In this document: piece after piece, positions 8,134 to 17,233 of the stretch | Layout of the letters: every line of letters begins with the position of its first letter | Position numbering within the stretch: the first letter of the stretch is position 1 | Assembly: GCF_000725125.1 (NCBI RefSeq) | Contig: NZ_JFCB01000001.1 | Coordinates: 186,001-250,000 of the forward strand | Source: Streptomyces toyocaensis | GTDB taxonomy: Bacteria; Actinomycetota; Actinomycetes; Streptomycetales; Streptomycetaceae | Direction of reading: 5' to 3' | Length of the DNA stretch: 64,000 bases | The notes under the pieces: generated by a model | Databases searched by the model: none | What the model saw: the letters and a program-made list of their open reading frames with translations, nothing else | Told to the model about the DNA's origin: nothing | Made by a program: the position numbers and the translations under genes

Positions 8134-9839
8134 GCGGCTTCCTCTCGATGCCTCACCTGCCCCCGGTGGAGAACACCTGGGCGGCACCCGCCATCTCCAC
8201 CGCCGTCGCCATCGTGCTCGTGGTCGTGGTGACCGTCGTCGTGAGGTCGGCGCGTGACAGCACACGCACCCCGGACGGCTTCCTCCTCGCGGACCGGAAG
8301 GTCCCCGCCGCGCAGAACACACTCGCGCACCTGGGTGCCTTCATCATGTACTCGACCGTGATCATCATGGTCGGGCACATCGCACTGAACGGCTTCGACG
8401 CCATCCTCATGGTGACGGCCTTCACGATCGGCTCGGTGATCGGTGTACTGATCTACGCCGGGCCGATGCGGAACGTGGGCGGGCACACGATCGGCGACCT
8501 GTTCGTGCTGCGCGCCCGCGAGCGTCCCGCACGGATCGCGTCGGCAGTGATCACGCTGACCACGTACACCATGTTCATGGTCTCCATGCTGGCCGCGGTC
8601 GGCCAGGTCGCCATCCGGATGTTCGACACCGGCAGCGAACCCAACATGCTCCTGGGCGGCCTCGTGGTCGTCGTGGTGGGCCTGGTCGTCATCGCGTGGG
8701 TGTACATGGGCGGAATGCTCGGTGTCACCCGGATGCTCGCGCTCAAGACGGTCCTGATGGCCGCCTTCGTGCTGGTACTGACCGTGGTGGTGCTGGCCAA
8801 GTACAAGATGGACATCCTCGGGCTGCTCGACGACGCCCAGGCGAACGCGAAGCCGGATGCGCGCGGGTTCGAACTCCTGGAGCCGGGGAGGCAGTTCGGA
8901 GAGGGCTCCACGCCGCTGTCTGATCAGGACCCGTGGGTCCACGCCTCGAAGCTCTTCTGCATCGCGGTCGGCGGCATGGGGATGCCCTGGGTCTTCATGC
9001 GCTTCTACGTGGCGACCAACGCGCGGGCGGCACGGCAGTCGGCCGGCTGGGCGTCGGTGATCGCCGTCGGGTTCTACCAGTGCCTGGCCATCCTCGGCCT
9101 CGGCGCCGTCGCGATACTCGGCGCGAACAACTTCGGCATGAGGTCCGAACACCGCGACATCACCCTGCCCAAGCTCGCCGACGAACTGGGCGGTCCGTGG
9201 ATGTCCGGCATCTTCGGCGGGCTCGCACTGATCTCGGTCGCCGCGGTCTTCGCGGGCCTGCTCATCAACGGGGTGACGTCCTTCACCAAGGACATCAACG
9301 CGGCACGTGGCAGGCGGCCGGAGCCGGCCGCGGAGCTGAGGGAGATACGGCGCAACGTGCTGGTCATCGGGCTCCTCTCCATCGTCGTGGGCGGGGCGAT
9401 GGTGCCCCTGTTCACCCACATCTTCATTCCGACCGTGGTCGACCTGGGGGCCGCCACCGTCCTGCCGGCCATCCTGTACACCCTCTACTGGAGGCGCTTC
9501 AACACCCGGGGACTGAAGTGGACGGTCTACGGCGGGATGGCGGTGACCGTATTCATGATCGTGTTCTCCAACGGAGTGTCGGGTGACCCCACCACCGCCA
9601 TGTTCCCCGACCTGAACTTCAAGATCTTCGACATCGAGCCCGGACTGCTCTCGACGCCGATCGCCTTCCTGCTCGGCTACATCGGGACGGTCACCAGCGA
9701 CGAGCGCAACGACGCGGGCTTCGCCGAACTGCAGGTCCGTGCCTTGACGGGGGTCACCGTCCCCAGCCGCACGTCCCCGGTCGCCACCGGCGGCGCGGAC
9801 GGGCAGGACCGGGAGAGCCAGACACCCAGCGCCGTGTGA
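8130..9839 (+). CDS. Sodium:solute (acetate/monocarboxylate-type) symporter
   Basis: A 569-residue SSS-family permease with about 13 membrane segments. The unwound TM1 region and GGHTIGDLFVLR resemble ActP/MctC acetate and pyruvate carriers, as does the GMGMPWVFMRFY segment. ActP-like proteins import short-chain carboxylates with a cation across the cytoplasmic membrane. It overlaps the DUF485 gene by four bases and is followed by a UUCG-loop hairpin. The upstream element is shared with a gene of the biosynthetic cluster, so co-regulation is possible. The exact substrate is not determinable. Confidence 0.9.
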   Translation: MSGFLSMPHLPPVENTWAAPAISTAVAIVLVVVVTVVVRSARDSTRTPDGFLLADRKVPAAQNTLAHLGAFIMYSTVIIMVGHIALNGFDAILMVTAFTIGSVIGVLIYAGPMRNVGGHTIGDLFVLRARERPARIASAVITLTTYTMFMVSMLAAVGQVAIRMFDTGSEPNMLLGGLVVVVVGLVVIAWVYMGGMLGVTRMLALKTVLMAAFVLVLTVVVLAKYKMDILGLLDDAQANAKPDARGFELLEPGRQFGEGSTPLSDQDPWVHASKLFCIAVGGMGMPWVFMRFYVATNARAARQSAGWASVIAVGFYQCLAILGLGAVAILGANNFGMRSEHRDITLPKLADELGGPWMSGIFGGLALISVAAVFAGLLINGVTSFTKDINAARGRRPEPAAELREIRRNVLVIGLLSIVVGGAMVPLFTHIFIPTVVDLGAATVLPAILYTLYWRRFNTRGLKWTVYGGMAVTVFMIVFSNGVSGDPTTAMFPDLNFKIFDIEPGLLSTPIAFLLGYIGTVTSDERNDAGFAELQVRALTGVTVPSRTSPVATGGADGQDRESQTPSAV

Positions 9840-9863
9840 GCGACGAAGCCGCCCCCGACACCT

Positions 9864-9897
9864 GTGGGGAGTCCGGCGGTTCGCCGCCGGACCCCAC
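9864..9897. terminator. UUCG-capped terminator hairpin
   Basis: An 8-bp stem capped by a TTCG tetraloop continues, after a 2-nt bulge (9870-9871), into a further 6-bp stem. It lies between the convergent symporter and response-regulator genes. Confidence 0.82.
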
Positions 9898-9928
9898 GCG
9901 GTGCCGGGGTGCGGACACCCCCTGGGAA

Positions 9929-10633
9929 CTAGGGGCTGACCAGCCCCGTGCGGTAGGCGATGACGACCAGTTGGGCGCGGTCCCGCGCACCCAGTTTCGC
10001 CATCGCGTGGCTGACGTGGGTGCGCGCGGTGGCCGGGCTCAGGCAGAGCTCGGAGCCGATCTCGTCGTTGCTCAGGCCCTGTCCCACCAGAGCAAGCACC
10101 TCGCGCTCGCGCTGGGTCAGGACCGACAGCCGGTCCTCGGCGGCCTGCGCGGCCACCCGCTGCGAGGTGAACTGGCCGATCAGGCGCCGCGTGATCCGCG
10201 GGGCGAGCAGCGCGTCCCCGGCGGCGACGACCCGGATGGCATGGAGGAGTTCGGCCGGCCCGGCGTCCTTGAGCATGAAACCGCTGGCACCGGCCTGCAG
10301 TGCCTCGAAGACGTACGCATCGGTCTCGTACGTGGTGAGGATCAGGACCCGCACATGCTGAAGCCCATGTGTCTTGACGATCTGTTCGGTCGCCTGGATC
10401 CCGTCGACCTTCGGCATGCGGATGTCCATGAGGACGACGTCCGGACGGGTCGCACGGGCCTGTTCGACGGCCTCGGCACCGTTGGTGGCCTCCCCGACCA
10501 CCTCGATGTCGTCCTCGACGTCGATCAGGACCTTGAATCCGGACCGAACGAGACGCTCGTCGTCGGCGAGCAGAACCTTGATCGGGGCACGGTCGAGCGA
10601 GGACGGGTCTGCTGCGCTCATGCCCGGGATCAT
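9929..10633 (-). CDS. NarL/LuxR-family response regulator
   Basis: A two-domain regulator, 234 residues from the first ATG; ATG 10621 (four residues shorter) is equally possible, and neither has a strong ribosome-binding site. The receiver domain has the acidic pair at 24-25, phospho-acceptor Asp70, Thr100/101 and Lys122. The C-terminal LuxR-type helix-turn-helix shows LTQREREVLALVGQG and ARTHVSHAMAKL. No kinase is adjacent. A 16-bp palindrome in the divergent spacer is a plausible binding site, making the DUF6220/oxidase operon a candidate target. Confidence 0.92.
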   Translation of the reverse strand: MIPGMSAADPSSLDRAPIKVLLADDERLVRSGFKVLIDVEDDIEVVGEATNGAEAVEQARATRPDVVLMDIRMPKVDGIQATEQIVKTHGLQHVRVLILTTYETDAYVFEALQAGASGFMLKDAGPAELLHAIRVVAAGDALLAPRITRRLIGQFTSQRVAAQAAEDRLSVLTQREREVLALVGQGLSNDEIGSELCLSPATARTHVSHAMAKLGARDRAQLVVIAYRTGLVSP

Positions 10634-10712
10634 ACTGCCGGGGCGGACGGCGCCGCATGCACGCCCGCCCGTGATCGACTACGGCGAAGTGCGCGTTCAG
10701 GCGCCGACCCGG

Positions 10713-10728
10713 TACGCAGATCTGCGTA
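10713..10728. promoter_or_regulatory. 16-bp perfect palindrome, candidate response-regulator site
   Basis: TACGCAGA followed directly by TCTGCGTA lies between the response-regulator gene (start 10633, minus) and the DUF6220 gene (start 10846, plus). Two-fold symmetry of this size fits a dimeric NarL-type regulator. Binding is inferred from position only. Confidence 0.5.
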
Positions 10729-10845
10729 TGCACAGCCGTCCGCCGTCGGAGGACGCCCCGGAGTGCCGACGCGACGATTCCCAGGTGAACTCGCCGACGG
10801 AAACAGGCACGTCCGTGACCACACCAACCCGAAGGGCGCTCATCG

Positions 10846-11286
10846 ATGCGTAGGACCATAGCCGTACTGGCGGCAGTGCTCATGCTCGCGGTCGTGGGGC
10901 AGTTCTTCCTGGCAGGCAGCGGAGCGTTCGACACCGCGCCCACCGACGAGGCCTTCCGGCCGCACCGTGCGCTGGGCTACATGGTCGTCCTCCTCGCGCT
11001 CGTGACGACGCTGACCGCGGCCGTGGCCCGTGTGCCCGGCCGGCTCATCGGCATGACCGGCCTGCTCGCCGGGCTGGCGATCGCACAGCCCTTGATCGCG
11101 GTGATCGCCGAGGCGTTCGGTGACACGGGGACGTCCACCGGGGGCCAACTGGTCTTCGGCCTGCACGCGGTCAACGGCCTGTTCATGATGGGCGTGGCGG
11201 GCAGGATCCTCCGCGAGGCGCGGAGCCCGTCGAACTCCACCGCGTCCACCGACCGAACCGCCGGCGGCGCCCGGTCCGCGCCGTGA
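10846..11286 (+). CDS. DUF6220-like membrane protein
   Basis: A 146-residue protein with four hydrophobic segments, a GAFDTAP loop after the first and PHRALGY before the second; this matches Streptomyces DUF6220 proteins as I recall them. The function is unknown. Its stop overlaps the GTG start of the multicopper oxidase gene, so the two are probably translated together at the membrane. Confidence 0.75.
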   Translation: MRRTIAVLAAVLMLAVVGQFFLAGSGAFDTAPTDEAFRPHRALGYMVVLLALVTTLTAAVARVPGRLIGMTGLLAGLAIAQPLIAVIAEAFGDTGTSTGGQLVFGLHAVNGLFMMGVAGRILREARSPSNSTASTDRTAGGARSAP

Positions 11287-13277
11287 CCACGGCCCAGTTG
11301 ATCCTCCTGGACCACGGCGTCGCCCTGGCGGGCGTCGCCTCGTGGTTCGGGGCCGGTGTCGCGGCGGCCCTCCGGCGTCACCGGCTCGGCCTCGGACTGC
11401 TCGTCGGAGCCGTCCTCGTCACGCTCGTCCGGGTCGCCACCGTGTCGGTCCTGGCCGGCCGCGGCTGGTGGTTCGTGGCGGAGAAGGCGCTCCTGGGGCT
11501 GCCGTTGCTCTGCGTCGCGGGGACCGCCGCGGTGGTCATCGCGGGCCCGGGCCTGTGGGCCGCCAGGAGGACGAGCGGCGAGCGCCTGCCGGCGAGCTGC
11601 GCCGTCTCGCTCCTCACCGCCGCCTGTGCCGCGCTGGCCGGCCTCGTGGTCACCTTCGCCGCGGGGTATCCCCTCACCTGGCCGACGGCGCTGATCACGG
11701 TCTCGTCCGTGGCCGCCTGCGCCCTGCTGACCGCCCGGGCCATGACGGGGGAGGCGCAGGACGAGAAGCAGGACGAGGAGCAGCGCGCGGAGCCGGACCG
11801 CCGGTCCGCCCTCACCCGACGGCGGTTCGTCAACACCGCCGTCGGCGTCGCCGCCCTGGGCGCCGGGGGCACCGGCGCCGTTCTGATGTCCGGATCCACC
11901 GACTCCGTCGTCACCGGTGGCGGACCGGCACATCCGTCCGGCTCCGGTACGGCCCTGTCCGTGGCCGATCTGCGCGGTCCCGGGAAACCGTCCCCGGACG
12001 GTGCCGTGCGCCGGCACGTGCTCACCGCGAAGACGGCCACCGTCCGCCTGGACTCCGGACGCGAGATCGACGCGTGGACCTACGACGGCCGGCTGCCGGG
12101 CCCGGCGCTCACCGCCACCGAGGGTGACGTCATCGAGGTGACGCTGCGCAACGACGACATCGACGACGGCGTCACGCTGCACTGGCACGGCTACGACGTG
12201 GCGTGCGGTGAGGACGGTGTGCCGGGCCTGACGCAGCACGCCGTCGGCCCCGGCGAGGAGTTCGTCTACCGGTTCCGCGCCGACCAGGTGGGCACGTACT
12301 GGTACCACACCCACGAGGCGTCGGACCCCGGTGTGCGCAAGGGGCTGTACGGGACGCTCGTCGTCACACCGAGGGAAGCGCGGCGGACGGACCAGGACGG
12401 CGGCGGCCGGGAACGGCTCGACCTCACCCTTCCCGTGCACACCTTCGCCGGAGCCGTGGTCGTGGGGGACCGGGACGGGCGCGCCGGACACACCGCGGCG
12501 CCCGGTACGGCGGTACGGCTGCGGCTGGTCAACACCGACTCCGATCCGCACCGGGTCGCGCTGTCCGGAACCTCGTTCCGGGTCGCGGCCGTCGACGGCC
12601 GCGACCTCAACCGCCCCGGACCCGTCCGTGAGGTGAGCCTGCGGCTGCCCGCCGGCGGGCGCTACGACCTGGTGTTCGTCATGCCGGACACGGCCGTCGC
12701 GCTGGTGCTCGACGACGACCGGGAGAAAGGGGTGTGGCTGCGCCCCGGCGACGCCGGACACGAGCCGCGGACCGAGGACACCTCCGGCTGGCCGGAGCTC
12801 GACCTCCTGCGCTACGGAACGCCCGCTCGCCTCCCGTTCGACCCGGACACCGCCGACCGGGAGTTCACCCTCGTCCTGGACCGCGCCGTCGCCATGGTCG
12901 ACGGCCGGCCCTCCTACGCGCAGGCGGTCAACGGACTCGGGCACCCGTCGATCCCCGACCTGCTGGTCGCCGAGGGCGACGTCGTCCGGTTCACCGTCGT
13001 CAACCGGAGCCTGGAGACCCACCCCTGGCATCTGCACGGCCATCCCGTGCTGATCCTGTCCAGGGACGGATCGCGCTGCTCGGGCAGTCCCCTGTGGATG
13101 GACACGTTCGACGTGCGGCCGGGTGAGGTCTGGGAGGTGGCGTTCAAGGCCGACAACCCCGGGATCTGGATGAACCACTGCCACAACCTGCCCCACGCGG
13201 AGCAGGGAATGATGCTCCACGTCTCCTACGACGGGGTCACCACACCGTTCGCGGACGGGCACGCCGGCCACGGGTGA
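11283..13277 (+). CDS. Membrane-anchored multicopper oxidase with internal Tat-like motif
   Basis: A 664-residue fusion. Residues 1-155 form about five membrane segments; a charged linker is followed by TRRRF (178-182) and a hydrophobic stretch that looks like an internal Tat signal; then come cupredoxin domains. Copper motifs are complete: HWHG (300-303), HTH (342-344), HPWHLHGH, and the HCH...H-x4-M type 1/type 3 segment from 632. Such laccase-like enzymes oxidise phenols, metals or cuprous ions with O2 outside the membrane. GTG 11283 overlaps the upstream stop. With aminophenol genes nearby, a phenoxazinone- or phenol-oxidising role is possible but unproven. Confidence 0.9.
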   Translation: MTTAQLILLDHGVALAGVASWFGAGVAAALRRHRLGLGLLVGAVLVTLVRVATVSVLAGRGWWFVAEKALLGLPLLCVAGTAAVVIAGPGLWAARRTSGERLPASCAVSLLTAACAALAGLVVTFAAGYPLTWPTALITVSSVAACALLTARAMTGEAQDEKQDEEQRAEPDRRSALTRRRFVNTAVGVAALGAGGTGAVLMSGSTDSVVTGGGPAHPSGSGTALSVADLRGPGKPSPDGAVRRHVLTAKTATVRLDSGREIDAWTYDGRLPGPALTATEGDVIEVTLRNDDIDDGVTLHWHGYDVACGEDGVPGLTQHAVGPGEEFVYRFRADQVGTYWYHTHEASDPGVRKGLYGTLVVTPREARRTDQDGGGRERLDLTLPVHTFAGAVVVGDRDGRAGHTAAPGTAVRLRLVNTDSDPHRVALSGTSFRVAAVDGRDLNRPGPVREVSLRLPAGGRYDLVFVMPDTAVALVLDDDREKGVWLRPGDAGHEPRTEDTSGWPELDLLRYGTPARLPFDPDTADREFTLVLDRAVAMVDGRPSYAQAVNGLGHPSIPDLLVAEGDVVRFTVVNRSLETHPWHLHGHPVLILSRDGSRCSGSPLWMDTFDVRPGEVWEVAFKADNPGIWMNHCHNLPHAEQGMMLHVSYDGVTTPFADGHAGHG

Positions 13278-13314
13278 CGGCCGGCGGCGCCCCGACCGGC
13301 GGCGCCGGCCCGGA

Positions 13315-13713
13315 TCACCGCCGGCCGAGCAGTTCCAGCGTGCTGTCCCGGCGCCCCCACGCGAGTACGGCGACGAGCGGGAGCAGGACCAGCGCCAGGA
13401 CCGAGGGCGTGCCGGCGACGAGGTTCGTGATCACCGCCCCGGTCATCAGGCCCGTCAGCCCGAGCGCGGCCGGACCCGACAGACGCGGCACGAGCAGGCC
13501 GAGGGCGCCCGCGACCTCGAGGGCGCCGGTGAGGTACCGCAGCCAGTGCCCGGCCCCGATCTGGTCGAAGAACTCGATCATCTTCTCCGAACCGGCGAGC
13601 TTCGCCGAGCCGGCGGCCAGGTAGAACGGCACCAGGAGCACCTGGATCACCAGCAGGGCGATGCCCGCGGCCCGGTGCCGCCCTGCGCTCGCCGGTGCCG
13701 CCCGCCCGCTCAC
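13315..13713 (-). CDS. DoxX-family membrane protein
   Basis: A 132-residue protein with four membrane segments and the DoxX pattern (PFYLAAGSAKLAG; YLTGALEVAGALGLL). Its ATG overlaps the stop of the PhzE-type gene by four bases (ATGA), so it is translationally coupled to the cluster's first minus-strand gene. DoxX proteins act in thiol/quinone redox at the membrane or have no known role. Its place in the pathway is not clear. Confidence 0.85.
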   Translation of the reverse strand: MSGRAAPASAGRHRAAGIALLVIQVLLVPFYLAAGSAKLAGSEKMIEFFDQIGAGHWLRYLTGALEVAGALGLLVPRLSGPAALGLTGLMTGAVITNLVAGTPSVLALVLLPLVAVLAWGRRDSTLELLGRR

Positions 13714-15713
13714 CGGCTGCCGCCCACGTGCTGGGCGTAGACGCGCGCAAGACCGGAGTCCCCCGCCTCGCTGAGCAGGGAGACGAGCAGGTCACGGAGG
13801 ATGCGCGGGCCGTGCTGGGTGAGGACGGACTCGAGGTGGAACTGCACGGAGCGGAAGCCCGTGCCGCGCAGGGCGTGCACCTCGCCGGTGCCGGGGTTCC
13901 GGCTGACCTCGATGGGCTTGCGCCGGTCCGTCCCCGGTACGAAGTCGTGCTCCGCGCGGGCGGCGTAGGTGTTGTAGTAGCCCACGAGTTCGGACTGGCC
14001 GAACAAGTTGATGCGCTTCTGCACACCCTGGTTGGGCACCGTGCGCCGGACCAGTTCGAAGCCGAGTTCCGAGGCGAGTATCTGATGGCCCAGGCAGATG
14101 GACAGGAAGGGCACGGAACCGGAGAGCAGGTCGCGGGTGAGCGCGCGGAGCGTGCGCATCCTGGGGGAGGCCGTGTCGCGCGGGTCGCCCGGGCCGGGAC
14201 CGACGACGACCAGGTCGTGTCCCTCCGGCGCCGGGGCCCGGTCGAAGCGCGTGACCGTGGCCCTGAGGCCGAGGGCGCGCATCTGGTGGCCGAGCATCCC
14301 CATGAAGGTGTCCTCGTTGTCGACGATCAGCACCCGCCGCCCGTCCAGCGCCGGGTCCGGTCCGTCCCGGTGCGCACCGGCGAGCCAGAACCGCGACAGG
14401 GTGGCGTTGCGGCTCCGCAGCGCGCGGCGCACCCGGGGGTCGTCGGCCGGTGACGCGGCCCCTCCCACCGGAGCGGGCCGGCCGCCGGCGCCGGCCGGCG
14501 CGAGGCCGAGCGCTTCGAACATGCCCGCTGCCTTGGCCCTGGTCTCGGCCACCTCGGAGCCGGGGTCGGAGTCGCGGACCAGGGTGGCGCCGACGCCCAT
14601 GCCGAGGCGGCCGTCTCCGTCGATCTCGGCGGTCCTGATCATGATCGCCGAGTCGAGCGTACGGCTGCCCGCCGCGTCACGGCCGATGAGCGCGAGGATG
14701 CCGCCGTAGTGCCCGCGGCCCGTGGTCTCGTGGCGGGCGATGACCCGGAAGGCGTTCTCCAGGGGACTGCCGGTGACGGTCGGTGCGAGCAGGGTCTCCC
14801 GCAGCACGTCGCGCACGTCGAGTTCACTGTCGCCGGTCAGGACGTATTCGGAGTGGGTCAGGCGCGCCATCTCCTTGAGATAGGGACCGTGCACCCGGCC
14901 ACCGGTGGTGCACATGCGCGCCATCATCTTCAGCTCCTCGTCCACGACCATGTAGAGCTCATTGGCCTCCTTCCGGTCGTTCAGGAAGGCCAGCAGGCCG
15001 GACGCCTCCGGCCCGCCCGGGGGATGGCGGTAGGTCCCGCTGATCGGGTTCATGGAGACGGTGCCGCCGGTCATGCCGACGTGCCGCTCCGGTGACGCTC
15101 CGACGAAGGTCGCGGCGCCGGTGTGGAAGAGGAACGTCCAGTGCGATCCGAGTTCACCGGTCAACAGCCTCCGGAAAATGGCGAGTCGGGTGCGCAGGGA
15201 GCCGTCCTCCAGCCGCGCGGTGAAGGAACGCTTGATGACGAAGTTGGAACCGGCGCCCTGCCCGATCTCCTCGCCCAGCACCCGCTCGACGGTGGCCGCG
15301 TACGCGTCGTCGCCGATGTCGAAGCCGGCGCCGGTGACGCGTACGTCCTGCTCGGGCAGGGCGGCCAGTGCCGCCTCGCGGCTGAGCGCCCTCTGCCCGG
15401 CGACCCGCAGGGCCAGCAGGGGAGCCCGGTCGTCGAGGCAGGCGAAGCCCCGCTCGGTGATCTGCCGGTACGGGACCGCCACGAGCAGGTCGTGCCGCGC
15501 TCCGTCCGCGCGCCCGTCGGGCAGGGGCAGCCCGGCGAGGCCGCCCACCTCCTCGACCTCGCCGGTGAGGACCTCCACGCGGGCGTCCGGCTCCGAGCCG
15601 GGCCGGTACAGGAGGGCGAAGGCGCCTCCGTCCGCACCGAGGCCGGCCAGCGCGTCGCGGGGGTCGGCCGGAACGTCCGGGTGAATGTCCGTACTCGAAT
15701 CGGTCCCGTGCAT
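13710..15713 (-). CDS. PhzE-type 2-amino-2-deoxyisochorismate synthase (TrpE-TrpG fusion)
   Basis: A 667-residue fusion of an anthranilate-synthase-like chorismate domain (1 to about 405) and a class I glutamine amidotransferase (about 458-650). Catalytic Cys540 (SICLGHQ) and His626/Glu628 (FHLES) are present, and the chorismate domain has intact GSPLENAFRVIARHETTGRG-type and DEELKMMA motifs. Start ATG 15713 follows AAGGGGAG. The fusion order and the co-occurring isochorismatase and EntA-like genes favour 2-amino-2-deoxyisochorismate (phenazine/3-hydroxyanthranilate route) over tryptophan synthesis. It is transcribed away from the aspartate kinase gene across a palindromic operator. Confidence 0.9.
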   Translation of the reverse strand: MHGTDSSTDIHPDVPADPRDALAGLGADGGAFALLYRPGSEPDARVEVLTGEVEEVGGLAGLPLPDGRADGARHDLLVAVPYRQITERGFACLDDRAPLLALRVAGQRALSREAALAALPEQDVRVTGAGFDIGDDAYAATVERVLGEEIGQGAGSNFVIKRSFTARLEDGSLRTRLAIFRRLLTGELGSHWTFLFHTGAATFVGASPERHVGMTGGTVSMNPISGTYRHPPGGPEASGLLAFLNDRKEANELYMVVDEELKMMARMCTTGGRVHGPYLKEMARLTHSEYVLTGDSELDVRDVLRETLLAPTVTGSPLENAFRVIARHETTGRGHYGGILALIGRDAAGSRTLDSAIMIRTAEIDGDGRLGMGVGATLVRDSDPGSEVAETRAKAAGMFEALGLAPAGAGGRPAPVGGAASPADDPRVRRALRSRNATLSRFWLAGAHRDGPDPALDGRRVLIVDNEDTFMGMLGHQMRALGLRATVTRFDRAPAPEGHDLVVVGPGPGDPRDTASPRMRTLRALTRDLLSGSVPFLSICLGHQILASELGFELVRRTVPNQGVQKRINLFGQSELVGYYNTYAARAEHDFVPGTDRRKPIEVSRNPGTGEVHALRGTGFRSVQFHLESVLTQHGPRILRDLLVSLLSEAGDSGLARVYAQHVGGSR

Positions 15714-15847
15714 ATCGCTCCCCTTCGGTGAGACCGGATGACCCCTTCGGATGGTGCGGCGGCGAAAGGCGCCGTACATGACGTGAAGCCGCCATCGCGT
15801 GATTCCGGTTACGCCCCGCCGCATGGCGTGAACCGCTGAATGCGGTG

Positions 15848-15869
15848 CCACTACTCGGGCGAGTAGTGG
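15848..15869. promoter_or_regulatory. 22-bp palindromic operator in the divergent cluster promoter
   Basis: The perfect arms CCACTACTCG and CGAGTAGTGG are separated by GG. The site is 73 bp (centre) from the aspartate kinase start and 145 bp from the PhzE-type start. The same palindrome, with one arm mismatch, recurs at 33189-33210 beside the StrR-like regulator gene. StrR/NovG-class regulators bind palindromes, so this is the best candidate target. Confidence 0.7.
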
Positions 15870-15931
15870 GCCCGGCCCGACGGCCCGCCTACTGTCGGTC
15901 CCGAATCCGGTGCGACATTCCACGAGGGGTG

Positions 15932-17218
15932 GTGAATTCGACTGTGGATGTGCTGGTCCAGAAATTCGGCGGTACCTCCCTGCAGACGCTCGACCACGTC
16001 CGGCGGGCCGCCCTGCGCATCGCGACGGCGCGGCGCCGCGGAGCGGCGGTGGCCGTGGTCGTCTCGGCGCGCGGCAGCAGGACCGATGACCTGCTGCGGC
16101 TGGCGGCCGACGTAGGTGCCGCCGGTCCGTCCCGGGAGCTGGATCAGCTGCTCGCCGTGGGCGAGTCCGAGTCGGCGGCGCTGATGGCCCTCGCCCTGAA
16201 CGGGGCCGGAGTGCAGGCCGTTTCGCTGACCGGGCACCAGGCCGGCATCCAGGCCACGGAGCGGCACGGCGACGCGCTCATCACGGCCATCGGGGCCGCC
16301 CGGGTGCGGTCGGCTCTCGACGGCGGCAAGGTCGCCGTGGTCACGGGATTCCAGGGCGTGGACCCCGACGGGGACGTCGTCACGCTCGGCCGCGGCGGTT
16401 CCGACACGACCGCGGTGGCGCTGGCGGCGCGGCTGGGCGCATCGGTGTGCGAGATCTACACCGACGTAGACGGCGTCTTCAGCGCCGATCCCCGCACCCT
16501 GCCCGCGGCTCGCCGTCTGCCGTGGGTCCCACCCGGCGTGATGGCGGAGATGGCCTTCGCGGGCGCGAGGGTGCTGCACACCCGCTGCATCGAACTGGCC
16601 GCCATGGAAGGGGTCGAAGTGCACGTCCGAAACGCGTCCACGCAGGCGCCCGGAACCACCGTCGTCGACCGGCAGGACACCGCCCCGCTGGAGACACGGC
16701 GGGCCGTCATGGCGGTGACCCACGACACCGACGTCGCACGCGTGCTGGTGCACTGCCGGGACGTCTACCGGGACCTGGCCCCGGACGTGTTCGAGGTGCT
16801 GGCCGCGCAGGGGACGGTGGTGGACCTGGTCGCCAGGTCGGGCCCGCACGAGAACGAGTTCCGCATGGGGTTCACGATCCGCCGCAGCCAGGCCGAACCC
16901 GTGCGGGCCGCACTGCACAGGCTGACGGCCGCCTTCGGCGGGGGCGTGCGCTTCGACGAGAACGTCGGCAAGGTGTCGGTGGTCGGGATGGGGCTGCTCA
17001 GCCGTCCCGAGTACACCGCCCGGCTGATGTCCGCGCTGGCCGGCGCAGGGATCCCGACGAGCTGGATCGCCACCTCCCAGATGAGGCTCTCCGTGGTCGT
17101 GCCGCGCGAACGCGTCGTCGACGCCGTCGAGACGCTGCACCGCGAGTTCCACCTCGACCGGCCCGAGCCGGCAGACGTCACGTCCGCGACGGCCTCCGGC
17201 CGTTCCGCGACCGCTTGA
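15932..17218 (+). CDS. Aspartate kinase, cluster-dedicated
   Basis: About 428 residues; GTG 15932 follows GAGGGG, but GTG 15929 or 15944 cannot be excluded. The amino acid kinase domain opens with VQKFGGTSLQ and contains GRGGSDTTAVALAA; two ACT domains occupy about residues 265-420. It phosphorylates aspartate, the first step to aspartate semialdehyde. That aldehyde is a substrate of the GriI-type aldolase encoded 15 bases downstream, so the gene most likely supplies the pathway. Grixazone- and AHBA-type clusters often carry their own aspartokinase. Whether it is insensitive to lysine/threonine feedback cannot be judged by eye. Confidence 0.9.
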   Translation: MNSTVDVLVQKFGGTSLQTLDHVRRAALRIATARRRGAAVAVVVSARGSRTDDLLRLAADVGAAGPSRELDQLLAVGESESAALMALALNGAGVQAVSLTGHQAGIQATERHGDALITAIGAARVRSALDGGKVAVVTGFQGVDPDGDVVTLGRGGSDTTAVALAARLGASVCEIYTDVDGVFSADPRTLPAARRLPWVPPGVMAEMAFAGARVLHTRCIELAAMEGVEVHVRNASTQAPGTTVVDRQDTAPLETRRAVMAVTHDTDVARVLVHCRDVYRDLAPDVFEVLAAQGTVVDLVARSGPHENEFRMGFTIRRSQAEPVRAALHRLTAAFGGGVRFDENVGKVSVVGMGLLSRPEYTARLMSALAGAGIPTSWIATSQMRLSVVVPRERVVDAVETLHREFHLDRPEPADVTSATASGRSATA

Positions 17219-17233
17219 GAGAGGCAGGGCACA

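Noticed and set aside
8055..10943. Very long minus-strand open frame opposite the symporter (962 codons)
   Set aside because: It is the complement of the well-supported symporter and response-regulator genes, rich in His/Arg/Gly/Asp with no domain pattern, as expected from high-GC codon bias.
10977..13271. Minus-strand open frame opposite the multicopper oxidase
   Set aside because: Shadow frame; the plus strand holds intact copper-binding motifs.
13278..13314. Hairpin between the multicopper oxidase and DoxX genes
   Set aside because: The GC-rich repeats pair only with mismatches and bulges; not strong enough to call.
13710..15713. Tryptophan-pathway anthranilate synthase
   Set aside because: The fused TrpE-TrpG order, neighbouring isochorismatase and EntA-like genes, and absence of other trp genes favour the PhzE-type function.
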